DNA of 32,370 nucleotides from Pseudomonas fildesensis (GTDB taxonomy: Bacteria > Pseudomonadota > Gammaproteobacteria > Pseudomonadales > Pseudomonadaceae), in NCBI RefSeq assembly GCF_001050345.1, contig NZ_LFMW01000015.1:1-32370 (forward strand), read 5' to 3'. The position numbers and the translations under genes are program-made. Below the pieces are notes generated by a model that ran no database searches, had not been told where the DNA came from, and saw only the letters and a list, made by a program, of their open reading frames with translations. Below, in pieces: positions 1-8,817 of this stretch (the stretch's first letter is position 1; each line of letters opens with the position of its first letter).

Positions 1-1760
1 ACCGCCACGATTCGGCCGAGCTCATAGCGCAAGAACAATGACCGACCGACACCGTTATCCAGCCGCTCAACCCGCCCCAGCACATCCCGGGAAACCCGCA
101 GCCGGTTGTCATACGCATCGCTGATCGCTGTCAGCGTGCCATTGCGAAAATGATAAAAACGCGACGCCTGGGCCAGCACCAGTTCATCAGGCACAGACCC
201 CAGGTAGATCGCTGCTTCGGCCAGCGAGTTAGTGATTGCTGGTCGAGAAGAGGTGGGTAACGGAAACTCAGTAATGCGATTTTCATGATCCGTCCAGACC
301 ACCGAATCGCCCGTCACAACAAGCCGCTGCGCCAGCGAATGACTCCACCCAAACCCCAGCCCACAATCGACTTCCACCGCACTGGTGCGATACAGCCGCG
401 TCCACTCAAACGGCAAAATCCCGTCCAGCGAACCATCCGTCAGCGTCAGCAACTCCTCCCCAGTCACCATCGACACCGGGCAGCCGTTAGTCAGCGTCTT
501 ATCCGAAGAGGCAGAGGCATCCCCAGCCGGGTTCTTCGCCGAAGCGGGCACATCATCGACGTGTTCCTGCCGAACCAGCACCGTCCGCTGCGTAGCCTTG
601 TCGCGAACCGCCGGCACCGGGTTCGAAACCAACTGATCCCCCGCCTTCAACTGCGCCACCGGTATCGCCCGAATCGGAGTCGCCGGACCACCGAGCAATA
701 AAGGCTTAACCGCTTCGACATGCGACTCCAACCGAGGCCCCGCAAGCCGATCGGCCAGCATCTCCAGCCACTGGCGCGCCCGCCCGGACTTGATATGCCC
801 CAACGCCTGCACACCCAGGCGAATTTTCACCCCCATGCCCCGTGTCGCCCAGATCAGACACAGATTGATCAACACTTCGCCGGTGATCTCGCCCAGTAGT
901 TCATACATCTCTGGCGGCGGCAGCATCCGTATCCAGCCGACCATCGCCGACAGATAGATAAACAGCAGCGGCTCGTCGCTGAGCACCAGCAACCCATTGG
1001 CAATGGCGTCTTTGCCCAGTTTCAGAAGCTCATCGAGTTCGGCTTGGGAGATGTATTGCAGCAGCTTTGCGCTGTTGGTTTTGATGCCCGCCAGCAGGTC
1101 ATACAACTGCGTGACGTTGCTCCACAGGTTGTAGAGGGCCTTGGCAATCCCGGTTGTGAACGCAACACCCTGTATCGCGCTGCGCTCAAACGGCGCGGCT
1201 TTGGCAAAGTCGTTCCATTGGGGCTTGAAAGTCTTCGTCCACTCATCGCGCAGACGAACTTCCAACCCTGTAATCACCGACTGATAAGACGCATACAGCG
1301 CCTTGACGTGATCCTTGGAAACGTTGGGGTAGAAAGTGATCTGGTACTTCTGGTCGCGGGTGCATTCCTTGACTTCAAGAATGCCGCTGGGGCCGATCGT
1401 TTGATGGATTGGCTCACCCAACGGGCTGCCATCCGCTGCAAGGGCTTGCAGCATCACCGGCGTGTTGCCGATTGGCACAAACCGGGTGCTTTCGAACATG
1501 TGCACCAGGGTTAATGAACCCTGAGTCTTGCACATGGCAACCGTGCTACTCGGGGCTTTGGCAGAAACAGGCGCTACCAACGCCACTTCATCCCCGACCT
1601 TGAATACCTGTTCGACATCCAGCGCTGAAAAGCTCCAGAAGCTCTCGGCCCACTCGTCAAACGTATTCAGGCAATCCCGGAAGTCTCGAAAAACGCTTTC
1701 AACATCCGGCGCTTTGGCGTTCATCGGGGTCAGGACGAACTTGCCAATGACCGGGATCAA
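1..1760 (-). CDS. Rhs-family protein with DUF6531 region, C-terminal part outside window; N-terminus disturbed
   Basis: The minus-strand frame stays open from about 1777 to base 1 and leaves the window. It encodes a long N-terminal region (start of this frame to about residue 400), then a DUF6531-like block (about residues 425-500, key stretch NGCPVSMVTGEELL and LPFEWTRLYRT) and the first RHS-type repeats (DAYDNRLRVSRD, LGRVERLDNG). Proteins of this build are polymorphic toxins whose variable C-terminal tip carries the toxic domain and which are often delivered by type VI secretion; the toxic tip is not visible here. The start is uncertain. TTG at 1760 has an AGGGG-type ribosome site, ATG at 1724 lies in frame, and a better start (ATG at 1801, MYFSVNALPPGAA) is in another frame and hits a stop at 1757-1759. 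One missing base would join the two, so the copy may be frameshifted. Coding identity is clear; functionality is not. Confidence 0.8.
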   Translation of the reverse strand, partial: MIPVIGKFVLTPMNAKAPDVESVFRDFRDCLNTFDEWAESFWSFSALDVEQVFKVGDEVALVAPVSAKAPSSTVAMCKTQGSLTLVHMFESTRFVPIGNTPVMLQALAADGSPLGEPIHQTIGPSGILEVKECTRDQKYQITFYPNVSKDHVKALYASYQSVITGLEVRLRDEWTKTFKPQWNDFAKAAPFERSAIQGVAFTTGIAKALYNLWSNVTQLYDLLAGIKTNSAKLLQYISQAELDELLKLGKDAIANGLLVLSDEPLLFIYLSAMVGWIRMLPPPEMYELLGEITGEVLINLCLIWATRGMGVKIRLGVQALGHIKSGRARQWLEMLADRLAGPRLESHVEAVKPLLLGGPATPIRAIPVAQLKAGDQLVSNPVPAVRDKATQRTVLVRQEHVDDVPASAKNPAGDASASSDKTLTNGCPVSMVTGEELLTLTDGSLDGILPFEWTRLYRTSAVEVDCGLGFGWSHSLAQRLVVTGDSVVWTDHENRITEFPLPTSSRPAITNSLAEAAIYLGSVPDELVLAQASRFYHFRNGTLTAISDAYDNRLRVSRDVLGRVERLDNGVGRSLFLRYELGRIVA

Positions 1761-1958
1761 GAAGCAGCCCCTGGGGGCAAGGCATTAACGGAGAAGTACA
1801 TCGGCGGTCCCTCGCGCTGGTTGATCAGGCGAGAGACTTTGGAGAGGTTTGGCAGGTAAAGAAGTAGGCGCTATTCGTTGGAAGGGCTAGGAGGTTTCAT
1901 CAAAACTTCGGGTAAACGCAGGGGCTGTCGTAGGAGTCGGATTACAAGTTGAACAGTC

Positions 1959-3440
1959 CTACAGCTTCAACTGCCCAATCGCCTTGCTCAACTCCCCCGC
2001 CAACGTTGCCAGCTCATTGCTGGTGGTCGCCGAATCCACCGTTTGCTGCACGGTATTCTCGGTCACATCACGAATGCTCACTACCGCGCGGTTCATCTCT
2101 TCGGCCACATGGCTTTGCTGCTCGGCGGCGACGGCGATCTGGGTGTTGCTCTCGCGCATCTGCGCCACGGCGTCGGTGATTTCGGCAAGAGCGGCGCCGG
2201 CTTCCTGGGCTTGTTGTACGCAGTCGTCGGCCTTGAACGAGCTTTCCTGCATGAAGTCCACCGCGTCGCGGGTGCCAGCCTGCAGGGCCGAAACCATGCG
2301 GGTGATTTCGTCGGTGGAATTTTGCACGCGCTTGGCCAGGTTGCGCACTTCGTCGGCGACTACGGCAAAGCCACGGCCCATTTCCCCGGCGCGCGCGGCT
2401 TCGATGGCGGCGTTGAGGGCGAGCAAATTGGTCTGTTCCGCGATGCTGTGGATCACTCCGACCACGCCGTTGATTTTCTGGCTGTCCTCGGCGAGTTTCT
2501 GGATCATCTCGGCGGTCTGCTGCACGCCGCTGGACAATCCGGCAATGGATTTCTGCACCCGGCTCACCACTTCTCGGCCGCTGCCGGCGAGGGTGTCGGC
2601 GGTTTGGGACAGGTCGCGCGTGGCGCCGGCATGCTGGGCGATGTGGTGGACGGTGGTAGTCATCTCGTTGATGGCGGTGGCGGCCTGGTCGGTTTCGCTT
2701 TGCTGGCCGAGCATGCCGTGCTGCACCTCGTTCATGCTGCTGGCCAGGCGTGCGGCGCCATCGTCCAATAGCTTGGCGGTGCGGGCCACGGTGTTGACCA
2801 CGCGTTGGTAGCCGGCTTGCATGGCGTTGAAGGCGCTGGCCATCTGACCAACTTCGTCCTTGCAGGCCAGGGGCACGCGGGCTGACAGGTCGCCGGTTTT
2901 TTCGACGTGAAGCATCACGTCTTTGAGCGTGTTGAGTTGGCTGAGCAGGAAGCGGATCAGCAACTGCGAAGCGCAGAGCATCGCCAGCATCAGGATCATC
3001 ACCGCCACGGCGTAGTTGGCGAAGCGCTCACTGAAGACCTGGCTCAGGCTCGGCGCGTAAGCAAGTACGGCGACCTGTTGCCCGTCAGCGCGGGCGACAA
3101 CTTCAGCGCCCATGAGTGGATTTTCGCCGAACAAGGGCAGGTGATTGAGTTCGACCCAACCTTTGGCGGTGTTCAGGGCTGACAGATCTTGATCTGCCAA
3201 TGGTGGGATTTGGCCACGGGCAAATGTCAGCCACTGCTCACCCTTGGGCAATGCCTTGTCGGCCGGCCAGGCATCGAGCAGTCGTGCCTGGGCTTGCGCC
3301 GAGGACTGGGACGCATGGCTACGCGACTGTTGCTCGAGATGCACGGCGTACAACACCAAGAGCAGGGTGGTGATAAAGGCGACCGCGTTGACGGCCCAGA
3401 ATTTGTATTTCAGCGAGATATTGCTAAGCCAGGCACCCAT
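1959..3440 (-). CDS. Methyl-accepting chemotaxis protein
   Basis: 493 residues. Inner-membrane chemoreceptor that passes ligand signals to CheA/CheW. Layout: cytoplasmic N-terminus, TM1 about 14-33, a small periplasmic sensor (about 34-140) with no recognised ligand-binding fold, TM2 about 142-166, HAMP about 167-217, then the long cytoplasmic helical hairpin. The conserved signalling tip (EQTNLLALNAAIEAARAGE, followed by GRGFAVVADEVRNLAKR) lies at about residues 335-371. I chose the ATG at 3440 (MGAWLSNISLKYKF) because it places TM1 right after a short tail; the open frame continues upstream to 3527 without family-like sequence. It lies 96 bases downstream of tatD on the same strand. That gap has a weak match to a flagellar sigma-28 promoter (TCAAAACC, 13 bases, GCGGCACAA), which would suit a receptor gene but is not convincing alone. 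The ligand is unknown. Confidence 0.93.
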   Translation of the reverse strand: MGAWLSNISLKYKFWAVNAVAFITTLLLVLYAVHLEQQSRSHASQSSAQAQARLLDAWPADKALPKGEQWLTFARGQIPPLADQDLSALNTAKGWVELNHLPLFGENPLMGAEVVARADGQQVAVLAYAPSLSQVFSERFANYAVAVMILMLAMLCASQLLIRFLLSQLNTLKDVMLHVEKTGDLSARVPLACKDEVGQMASAFNAMQAGYQRVVNTVARTAKLLDDGAARLASSMNEVQHGMLGQQSETDQAATAINEMTTTVHHIAQHAGATRDLSQTADTLAGSGREVVSRVQKSIAGLSSGVQQTAEMIQKLAEDSQKINGVVGVIHSIAEQTNLLALNAAIEAARAGEMGRGFAVVADEVRNLAKRVQNSTDEITRMVSALQAGTRDAVDFMQESSFKADDCVQQAQEAGAALAEITDAVAQMRESNTQIAVAAEQQSHVAEEMNRAVVSIRDVTENTVQQTVDSATTSNELATLAGELSKAIGQLKL

Positions 3441-3536
3441 GGAAGGTTTTCTCTGATAGCGGAAACAGCATTGGCAAGGTGCCATTATTGTGCCGCTACT
3501 GAGGAAAACGGTTTTGACATGGGTCAATGCGCCGCA

Positions 3537-4343
3537 TCAATCCACGGCAGGCAACCCGAAAAACGCACGGGCGCTGGCGGTGCTGTGTGCAGCCACGTCT
3601 TCCACGCTTTCGTTGCGATGCAGGGCGACTTCGCGCAGCACTTCCGGCAGGTAGGCGGGTTCATTGCGGCCGTTTTTCGGCTTGGGGCGCAACGTACGCG
3701 GCAGCAGGTACGGCGCATCGCTTTCCAGCATCAGACGGCCTCGGGGAATTTCCCTGACCAGTGGATGCAGGTGCATCCCACGGCGTTCGTCGCAGATCCA
3801 GCCGGTAATGCCGATGTGCAAGTCGAGGTCGAGGTAGCTGAACAGCGCCTGCTGCTCACCGGTGAAGCAATGCACCACGGCGGCGGTCAGGTGGTCACGG
3901 TAGTCCTTGAGGATCTCCAGCAGGCGCTGGTTGGCGTCGCGCTCATGCAGAAACACCGGCAGTTTCAGCTCGACGGCCAGGGCCAGATGTTCTTCGAGGA
4001 CTTTTTCCTGCTGCGGACGCGGGGAAAAATCCCGGTTGAAATCCAGCCCGCATTCGCCCACGGCGCGCACGCGACTTTCGCTGAGCAACCCGCGCAGTCG
4101 CTGGGCGCTGTCGTCATTCCAGTCACTGGCAGAGTGAGGGTGGATGCCGGCGGTGCTGAACAAACGTTGCCCGCTTTCATCGAGTTTTACGCACAGCTCC
4201 AGGGCGTGTTCACTGCCGTCGACGCTGGTGCCGGTGAGTACCAATTGTTGCACTCCGGCGGCATAGGCGCGTTCGAGAACAGCCGAGTGCTTCTCGTCGA
4301 AACTGGGGTTGGTCAGGTTGACGCCGATATCAATGAGTTGCAT
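3537..4343 (-). CDS. tatD: TatD family metal-dependent deoxyribonuclease
   Basis: 268 residues, close to the usual TatD length of about 260. It is the true TatD type rather than YcfH/YjjV: the N-terminus reads DIGVNLTNPSF, as in E. coli TatD, instead of the HxH start of the paralogues. Metal-site residues of the TIM-barrel amidohydrolase fold are visible: E97 in GECGLDFNRDFSP, H133 in PVFLHERDA, H158 in VVHCFTGE and D209 in ESDAPYLLPR. The family has 3'-5' exonuclease activity on single-stranded DNA and RNA and is tied to repair of oxidative DNA damage. Start ATG at 4343 has a strong GGAGGT site eight bases upstream. It is divergent from the lytic transglycosylase gene; the MCP gene follows on the same strand. 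Confidence 0.93.
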   Translation of the reverse strand: MQLIDIGVNLTNPSFDEKHSAVLERAYAAGVQQLVLTGTSVDGSEHALELCVKLDESGQRLFSTAGIHPHSASDWNDDSAQRLRGLLSESRVRAVGECGLDFNRDFSPRPQQEKVLEEHLALAVELKLPVFLHERDANQRLLEILKDYRDHLTAAVVHCFTGEQQALFSYLDLDLHIGITGWICDERRGMHLHPLVREIPRGRLMLESDAPYLLPRTLRPKPKNGRNEPAYLPEVLREVALHRNESVEDVAAHSTASARAFFGLPAVD

Positions 4344-4579
4344 GGTGCTACCTCCGCCTGCGGCCGGAAAGCATATCAGAGCTGTAGATTTATAAGAAAA
4401 ACGAAGAACTACAACGAGTTATAGCTGTCTTTGAACGTCGCAAGTGACATCGTGGTTGGCCGATCGCCTTTCCCCGTGTCGCCGTTGCGTACCTTGCCAG
4501 CGCATAAAGCGCTCTGTTTCTGACCTCCAGCACTTCGTTTTTTGCGAAGGCGCTGGCCAGTATTCTTTCCGGAGAGCGG
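4344..4579. promoter_or_regulatory. Divergent intergenic region between tatD and the lytic transglycosylase gene
   Basis: 236 bases without a gene. It must hold promoters for both flanking genes. An AT-rich patch at about 4375-4412 is the most promoter-like part. Imperfect hairpins sit at about 4499-4515 (AGCGC, ATAAA, GCGCT) and 4528-4560 (CCAGC..CTTCG, T-rich loop, CGAAG..GCTGG), just ahead of the transglycosylase ribosome site. No clean -35/-10 pair could be fixed. Confidence 0.4.
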
Positions 4580-6001
4580 ATGATCCGACCCTCGGCGTTG
4601 CTTATGTTGTGCCTGACGTTACTGCTGCCCATGGCGGCGGTTGCGCGTCTGGACGGGCCGCTGGAAGTGACCCGGCCCGGTAAGGTGCGCGACCTGGCCG
4701 AGATTCGCTCCAGCCGCACCCTGCGCGTATTGGTCAACCAGAGCCGCAACAGCTCCGGTGAGGTGCAGGGCCAGGCCATCGGCGTCGAATACCATCGGCT
4801 GCGCGCGTTCGAGCAATACCTCAATGGCCACGCCCGTGATGGCCAGGAAATAAACCTCAAGATTATCCCCAAAGCCAAGGATCAACTGCTCGGTGCACTG
4901 GCCCGTGGCGAAGGCGATCTGGTGGCCCCCGGCGAACTGCTGGAGGTGAATGCCGCGCACAAGATCAGTACCAGCGACCCGATCGTCAGCGATGTGCCGT
5001 TGTGGCTGGTCGGCGTGAAGGGCGAACGGCGTTATACCAAGCTGGAGCAGCTCTCCGGACGGACCCTGACGCTGACCACCGGCAGTGCGGCGGCGGATGC
5101 AATCAGTCAGGTCAACCAGAAGTTGGCCCTGCACAAGCAGCCGCCGGTGAAGGTGGAGTGGGTCGACCCGAGCCTGGCAGTGGAAGACGTCTTGGAGATG
5201 GTCCAGGCCGGCATCTTTCACCTGACCATCGTCGAGAAGCCCATCGCCGAACGCTGGTCGAAGATCCTGCCCAAGTTGCGTTTTGACAAGCAGGTGGCGA
5301 TCAGCGAGCCCGGCGACGAGTACTGGTTCGTGCGCCAGGAAGCGTCGATGCTGCGGGCGAGTATTGACCGTTTTCTCAAGACCTATCGAACGCCTTCCGA
5401 CCAGGACGTGGCGTTCCAGCGTATCTACCGACGCCTTTACCAGGTGCGCAACCCGCTGGCGCGCGCCGACCGCCAGCGCCTGGAAAAACTGCGGCCAGTC
5501 CTGCAAAAGCACGCCCGCGAGCAGGGCATGGACTGGCTGAACCTCGCGGCGCTGGCGTTCAAGGAGTCTGCGCTCGATCCCGGCGCACGTAACAGCGGTG
5601 GTCCTACCGGCCTGATGCAGATCACGCCTTCGGCGGCGCAGCGGGTGGGCGTTAACAATATTGAGAATCTCGACAGCAATGTGCAGGCGGGCGCGCGCTA
5701 CCTGTCGATGATCCGCCGCAAGTTTTTCTCCAGTCCCAAGCTCAACGAGCGCGAGCGCATGGCGTTTGTGCTGGCGGCCTACAACATGGGGCCGGAGCGG
5801 GTGCAGGGCATGCGTACCGAGGCAAAACGACGTGGGCTCAACCCCAATCAGTGGTTCTTCCAGGTTGAACGCATTGCCATGGAGCAGGTGGGGATGGGTG
5901 GGGTCAGCTATGTTAATAGTGTCAACAAGTACTACTTGGCGTTTGACCGGGAGCGGGAGTCCCTGGAACCGCCGGAGCCGAAAATCGCCTCACGGAAATA
6001 A
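4580..6001 (+). CDS. MltF-like membrane-bound lytic transglycosylase (SBP_bac_3 + SLT domains)
   Basis: 473 residues. A signal peptide (about 1-22, MIRPSALLMLCLTLLLPMA) leads to a periplasmic solute-binding-like domain (about 45-275), then an SLT lytic transglycosylase domain (about 305-440). Catalytic Glu is E329 in KESALDPGA; the other family motifs GLMQITPSAAQ and AAYNMGP are present. Such enzymes cleave the MurNAc-GlcNAc bond of peptidoglycan to give 1,6-anhydro ends; in MltF the N-terminal domain modulates the catalytic one. No lipobox cysteine is seen, so it may be soluble or held by its signal anchor. Start ATG at 4580 follows a CGGAGAGCGG ribosome site. Pseudomonads carry both a canonical MltF and this shorter-tailed relative; I cannot tell from sequence alone which one this is, so no symbol is given. 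Confidence 0.9.
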   Translation: MIRPSALLMLCLTLLLPMAAVARLDGPLEVTRPGKVRDLAEIRSSRTLRVLVNQSRNSSGEVQGQAIGVEYHRLRAFEQYLNGHARDGQEINLKIIPKAKDQLLGALARGEGDLVAPGELLEVNAAHKISTSDPIVSDVPLWLVGVKGERRYTKLEQLSGRTLTLTTGSAAADAISQVNQKLALHKQPPVKVEWVDPSLAVEDVLEMVQAGIFHLTIVEKPIAERWSKILPKLRFDKQVAISEPGDEYWFVRQEASMLRASIDRFLKTYRTPSDQDVAFQRIYRRLYQVRNPLARADRQRLEKLRPVLQKHAREQGMDWLNLAALAFKESALDPGARNSGGPTGLMQITPSAAQRVGVNNIENLDSNVQAGARYLSMIRRKFFSSPKLNERERMAFVLAAYNMGPERVQGMRTEAKRRGLNPNQWFFQVERIAMEQVGMGGVSYVNSVNKYYLAFDRERESLEPPEPKIASRK

Positions 6002-6102
6002 TCGATTTTATCGATATTAATTAGGCATTTTTTCGGCTTTTATCATTGTTTAAACTGATTAATATAGCGGCCAACCCACCCTACTTTGAAAGGATTAGCA
6101 CC

Positions 6103-6537
6103 ATGAGCCCACTGATCAAAAGCCTCCTGTCCACCCGCGCCGGTTATGGCCTGACTATTCTGCGTATCGTTGTCGGCATCATCTTCGCCGCCCACGGTTC
6201 GCAAAAGTTGTTTGGCTGGTTTGGCGGCTACGGCCTGGCCGGCACCGCCCAGTGGATGGAAAGCATCGGCCTGGCGCCGGGTACCCTGATGGCGCTGTTG
6301 TCGGGCGGTACCGAGTTCTTCGCCGGCCTGGCGTTGATCATTGGTCTGCTGGCGCGGCCTGCGGCGTTGGGCTTGACCATCCTGTCGCTGGTGGCGATCT
6401 TTTCGGTGCATATCCATAACGGTCTGTTCATGGCCAACAACGGTTATGAGTTCGCTCTGGCCTTGCTGGGCGGCTCGCTGGCAGTCCTGCTGGAAGGTGC
6501 TGGCAAACTGTCTGCCGACCGCGCCATCACCAACTGA
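6103..6537 (+). CDS. DoxX family membrane protein
   Basis: 144 residues with four predicted membrane helices (about 17-36, 60-82, 86-104, 116-132), the usual DoxX size and layout. The family signature near the first helix (RIVVGIIFAAHGSQKLFGWFGG) is clear. DoxX-type proteins are inner-membrane proteins of mixed or unknown role, some linked to thiosulfate:quinone oxidoreductase or redox stress. The ATG at 6103 has GAAAGGA at 6089 as ribosome site and is preferred over in-frame upstream starts. It is a single gene, closed by a strong hairpin terminator just after the stop. Confidence 0.9.
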   Translation: MSPLIKSLLSTRAGYGLTILRIVVGIIFAAHGSQKLFGWFGGYGLAGTAQWMESIGLAPGTLMALLSGGTEFFAGLALIIGLLARPAALGLTILSLVAIFSVHIHNGLFMANNGYEFALALLGGSLAVLLEGAGKLSADRAITN

Positions 6538-6555
6538 CCCTTGCATAAAACCCTG

Positions 6556-6582
6556 AAAAGGCCCGCCATGTGCGGGCCTTTT
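6556..6582 (+). terminator. Rho-independent terminator after the DoxX gene
   Basis: Arms AAAAGGCCCGC (6556-6566) and GCGGGCCTTTT (6572-6582) with a five-base loop form an 11-bp stem ending in a T run. Because the stem starts with A's it could also act on the other strand. Confidence 0.85.
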
Positions 6583-6597
6583 CGTTGCTCGGAATTC

Positions 6598-6627
6598 TTG
6601 ACACCGCCCCACCGGCTTCTCTAGGAT
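6598..6627 (+). promoter_or_regulatory. Sigma-70-type promoter for the 6798 gene
   Basis: TTGACA at 6598-6603, an 18-base spacer, and TAGGAT at 6622-6627. It lies directly after the DoxX terminator and points to the small gene at 6798. Transcription from it would leave an unusually long leader of about 165 bases. Confidence 0.55.
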
Positions 6628-6633
6628 GCTGCT

Positions 6634-6797
6634 CATGCGCCGATTTAAACAGCTAATTGCGGGGCGCCACTGGGACTCGATGCAGCCCGACAGAAACCAG
6701 CTTTCACTTCAGAAGCCGGCTTCGAAATACCGCTAAAGCGCTGGTTCGGTGTTGCCTCCCACCTGCCCGCAGACTTTTGAGGCAGAGACACGACACG
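6634..6797 (+). promoter_or_regulatory. Possible structured 5' leader of the 6798 gene
   Basis: The stretch between promoter and start codon has no good open frame but several complementary segments: GCGCC at 6637-6641 can pair with GGCGC at 6663-6667, and self-complementary stretches lie around GAAGCCGGCTTC (6711-6722) and CGCTAAAGCG (6731-6740). No known riboswitch class was recognised. The call rests on leader length and pairing potential only. Confidence 0.3.
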
Positions 6798-7106
6798 ATG
6801 AATGCACTACGCCCCCTCATACACCTGGCCCCGATCACTGCGGACCTGACTCAACGCAATCCGAAAATTCTCCTGGGCGGCAAGCACCAGCCGACGTTGC
6901 TGCGTTACCTGGACGGCTGGCCACGTCGTAGCGGACGGCCTTCGGCGTTTCTGATCCAGTTTGTCGAAGACGGCGATTCACTTGCGCGCTTTGCCAGCAA
7001 CAGTTTTGACCTCGCGGTGATCCAGGCTCCCACTGCCAGCAACGCGGCCGAGGTCATCCACCAACTGACACGCATCGCACGGCAAGGGCTGATTGCACGT
7101 CGTTGA
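6798..7106 (+). CDS. Conserved hypothetical small protein (unknown function)
   Basis: 102 residues, no signal peptide or membrane helix. I do not recognise a named domain. The C-terminal half (SFDLAVIQAP, then HQLTRIARQGLIARR) weakly resembles the late strands of class I SAM methyltransferases, but the SAM-binding glycine loop is absent, so it cannot be a complete one. Basic residues are concentrated in the central LLRYLDGWPRRSGRP stretch. The start is ATG at 6798 with GGCAGAGA upstream; upstream in-frame sequence reads like leader rather than protein. It has its own promoter and ends only a few bases from the convergent gldG-like stop. Confidence 0.65.
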   Translation: MNALRPLIHLAPITADLTQRNPKILLGGKHQPTLLRYLDGWPRRSGRPSAFLIQFVEDGDSLARFASNSFDLAVIQAPTASNAAEVIHQLTRIARQGLIARR

Positions 7107-7110
7107 GCCT

Positions 7111-8802
7111 TCAGTCATATGCTCCTGCTGGTGTCGACCGGCGACGATGCCTCCACTGATACAGCGCCCATGCAATCAGGCAGAGCAACGCAGGCACCGG
7201 CACAATCACCAGCAGCTTCACGTTTCGCTCCAGGCGATGTACCGCCGCGTATGCCCCGACGTTCAGCGTATGCAACTCTATCGGCAAACGCAGGCGCTCC
7301 TTGTTGAGCGCTTGCAGTTGGGTATTGGTATCGATTTCTTCGGTGCCCAGGGCGGTCACTGGCGGGTTTAGGCGTTCCCATTCCTTTTCGGTCAGCGCCA
7401 GCCGTCGCTCCAGATCTCCAGCCTGGTCTTGATAGGCCTGTGCGGCGACTTCGCGCATGCCCTCCAGTACTCGTAACGAGTGACTCACTCCAGCATGCGG
7501 TCGAATGTTCGTGAGTACCTCGGGAGCCACCAGGTTATCCAGCGTATTCAATACAAACAGGCTGTTGCTGTTTTGCGCCGAGCTGCCAGACGCCTCATTG
7601 AGCAAGTCCGTGTCGGCGACCACCACCACATGAATCTGCTCGGCCTTCTGCAACCCCGGCGGTCGTCCACTGATGCCGTCAGGGAATGCCGAATAGGCGG
7701 GGCCCTCGATGCGGGCTGCGATCACGTGCCGCTCACCCCGTTTGGCAGTTTTGCTGCCCGCTAAGCCTGGATCCAATAATGCAGATTGCCTGGAACTTTG
7801 CAGGAGCGGGGTGAGGGTTATCCGGCTTTTTTTAAGCCGCGAGAGAGCTCCACTGTTGGATACGGTCACGGTTTGCAGCTTCCAGGTGCTGACATCGCTC
7901 GCGTTCATTGCTTGGCGTGGCAGTGTTAATGAGGCGGGGTGATGTTCCGGGGTGGCGTAGGTGCTATCGACCACCACTTTGTCGCTTGGCATCGCGATTC
8001 CCCAGCCGGCGAGCAGCCCATCCAGCCGAGCGGCAGAGGGAACTGCCTGCGAGTCCAGTTCGCTCAGGGGGTCTATAAACATCAACAGCTTGCCTCCCCC
8101 CAATACAAATTGATCGACCGCATACAGTGTGGGTTCCGACAGCATGCGCGGGTGCACGAGCATCAGCGTTTTAATCGAAGAAGGGACATGATCGGCACTC
8201 GAGTCCAACTCAATCAGGTCGAAGTGCCTGTGCAGTTCCTGCATTAACGGCTCGGCCGATTCGCCTGTCGACAGCCCTGATAACAGACCGATCACAGGCG
8301 GCTCGGGATGGAGCAGTTGATTGATCAGATGGCTGATTTCATACTCCAGCAGGTGTTCCCTGTCGGGACTGAATGAGGCGATGCGTTGTGCAGCCTGACC
8401 GTCACGGGTACCGATAAGACCCAGAAACCCGTGTTTATCATCAAGGCCATATAATCGCGCTTTATAGTCATCCTCCGAGAAAGGCGCAGGGTCGATGATA
8501 TGCAGATTGATCATGCCGTTGGCAGCGTGTTCGAAGGCCTTCAATTTTGCTTCAACGCGTTTACCGTAGGACTTCAGCGGGCCGCTCTTAAGTGCAGGCT
8601 TGCTTGAGTTGAAGAAGTACAAACTCAGTGGACTATCCAATTGGCGGAGCAAGGGCCGTACCGCGGGCGACAACGTGTTGTTTTTTTGTTGTGAGACGTC
8701 CCAGCGTAGATCCGGGAGTTTAACGGCCCATACCAGATTGAATGCCAGGAACAGTAACAGTATGACGCTAAGCGTCATGCCGGCCCGCAGGAGGGATCGC
8801 AT
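7111..8802 (-). CDS. GldG-like ABC transporter auxiliary protein
   Basis: 563 residues. N-terminal membrane helix (about 8-27), a large periplasmic part matching the ABC_transp_aux/GldG type (DLRWDVSQQKNNTLSP early, then VIGLLSGLSTGE and QFVLGGGKLLMFIDPLSELD), and a C-terminal helix (about 530-550) followed by a basic tail WRHRRRS. In Bacteroidota, GldA-GldF-GldG form an ABC transporter needed for gliding; in proteobacteria similar sets exist with unknown substrates. The N-terminal motif, with an Asp/Ser pair before NTLSP, is the family hallmark. It is the last gene of a three-gene minus-strand unit, 15 bases downstream of the permease, and is convergent with the 6798 gene (stops 4 bases apart). 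Confidence 0.85.
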   Translation of the reverse strand: MRSLLRAGMTLSVILLLFLAFNLVWAVKLPDLRWDVSQQKNNTLSPAVRPLLRQLDSPLSLYFFNSSKPALKSGPLKSYGKRVEAKLKAFEHAANGMINLHIIDPAPFSEDDYKARLYGLDDKHGFLGLIGTRDGQAAQRIASFSPDREHLLEYEISHLINQLLHPEPPVIGLLSGLSTGESAEPLMQELHRHFDLIELDSSADHVPSSIKTLMLVHPRMLSEPTLYAVDQFVLGGGKLLMFIDPLSELDSQAVPSAARLDGLLAGWGIAMPSDKVVVDSTYATPEHHPASLTLPRQAMNASDVSTWKLQTVTVSNSGALSRLKKSRITLTPLLQSSRQSALLDPGLAGSKTAKRGERHVIAARIEGPAYSAFPDGISGRPPGLQKAEQIHVVVVADTDLLNEASGSSAQNSNSLFVLNTLDNLVAPEVLTNIRPHAGVSHSLRVLEGMREVAAQAYQDQAGDLERRLALTEKEWERLNPPVTALGTEEIDTNTQLQALNKERLRLPIELHTLNVGAYAAVHRLERNVKLLVIVPVPALLCLIAWALYQWRHRRRSTPAGAYD

Positions 8803-8817
8803 TGAGGACGTTCCTTT

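Noticed and set aside
1871..1900. Rhs N-terminal extension from ATG 1900 through TAG at 1871-1873 (as a CAG-to-TAG mutation)
   Set aside because: The frame is open around it, but the ATG at 1801 has a good ribosome site, so no nonsense mutation need be assumed.
2043..2771. Long plus-strand open frames opposite the chemoreceptor gene
   Set aside because: They are antisense to a clear MCP and their translations (Gly/His/Ala-rich) match no protein pattern; high GC leaves such shadows.
3189..4424. 411-codon plus-strand open frame
   Set aside because: It lies opposite tatD and the 5' part of the MCP gene, has low-complexity translation and no ribosome site.
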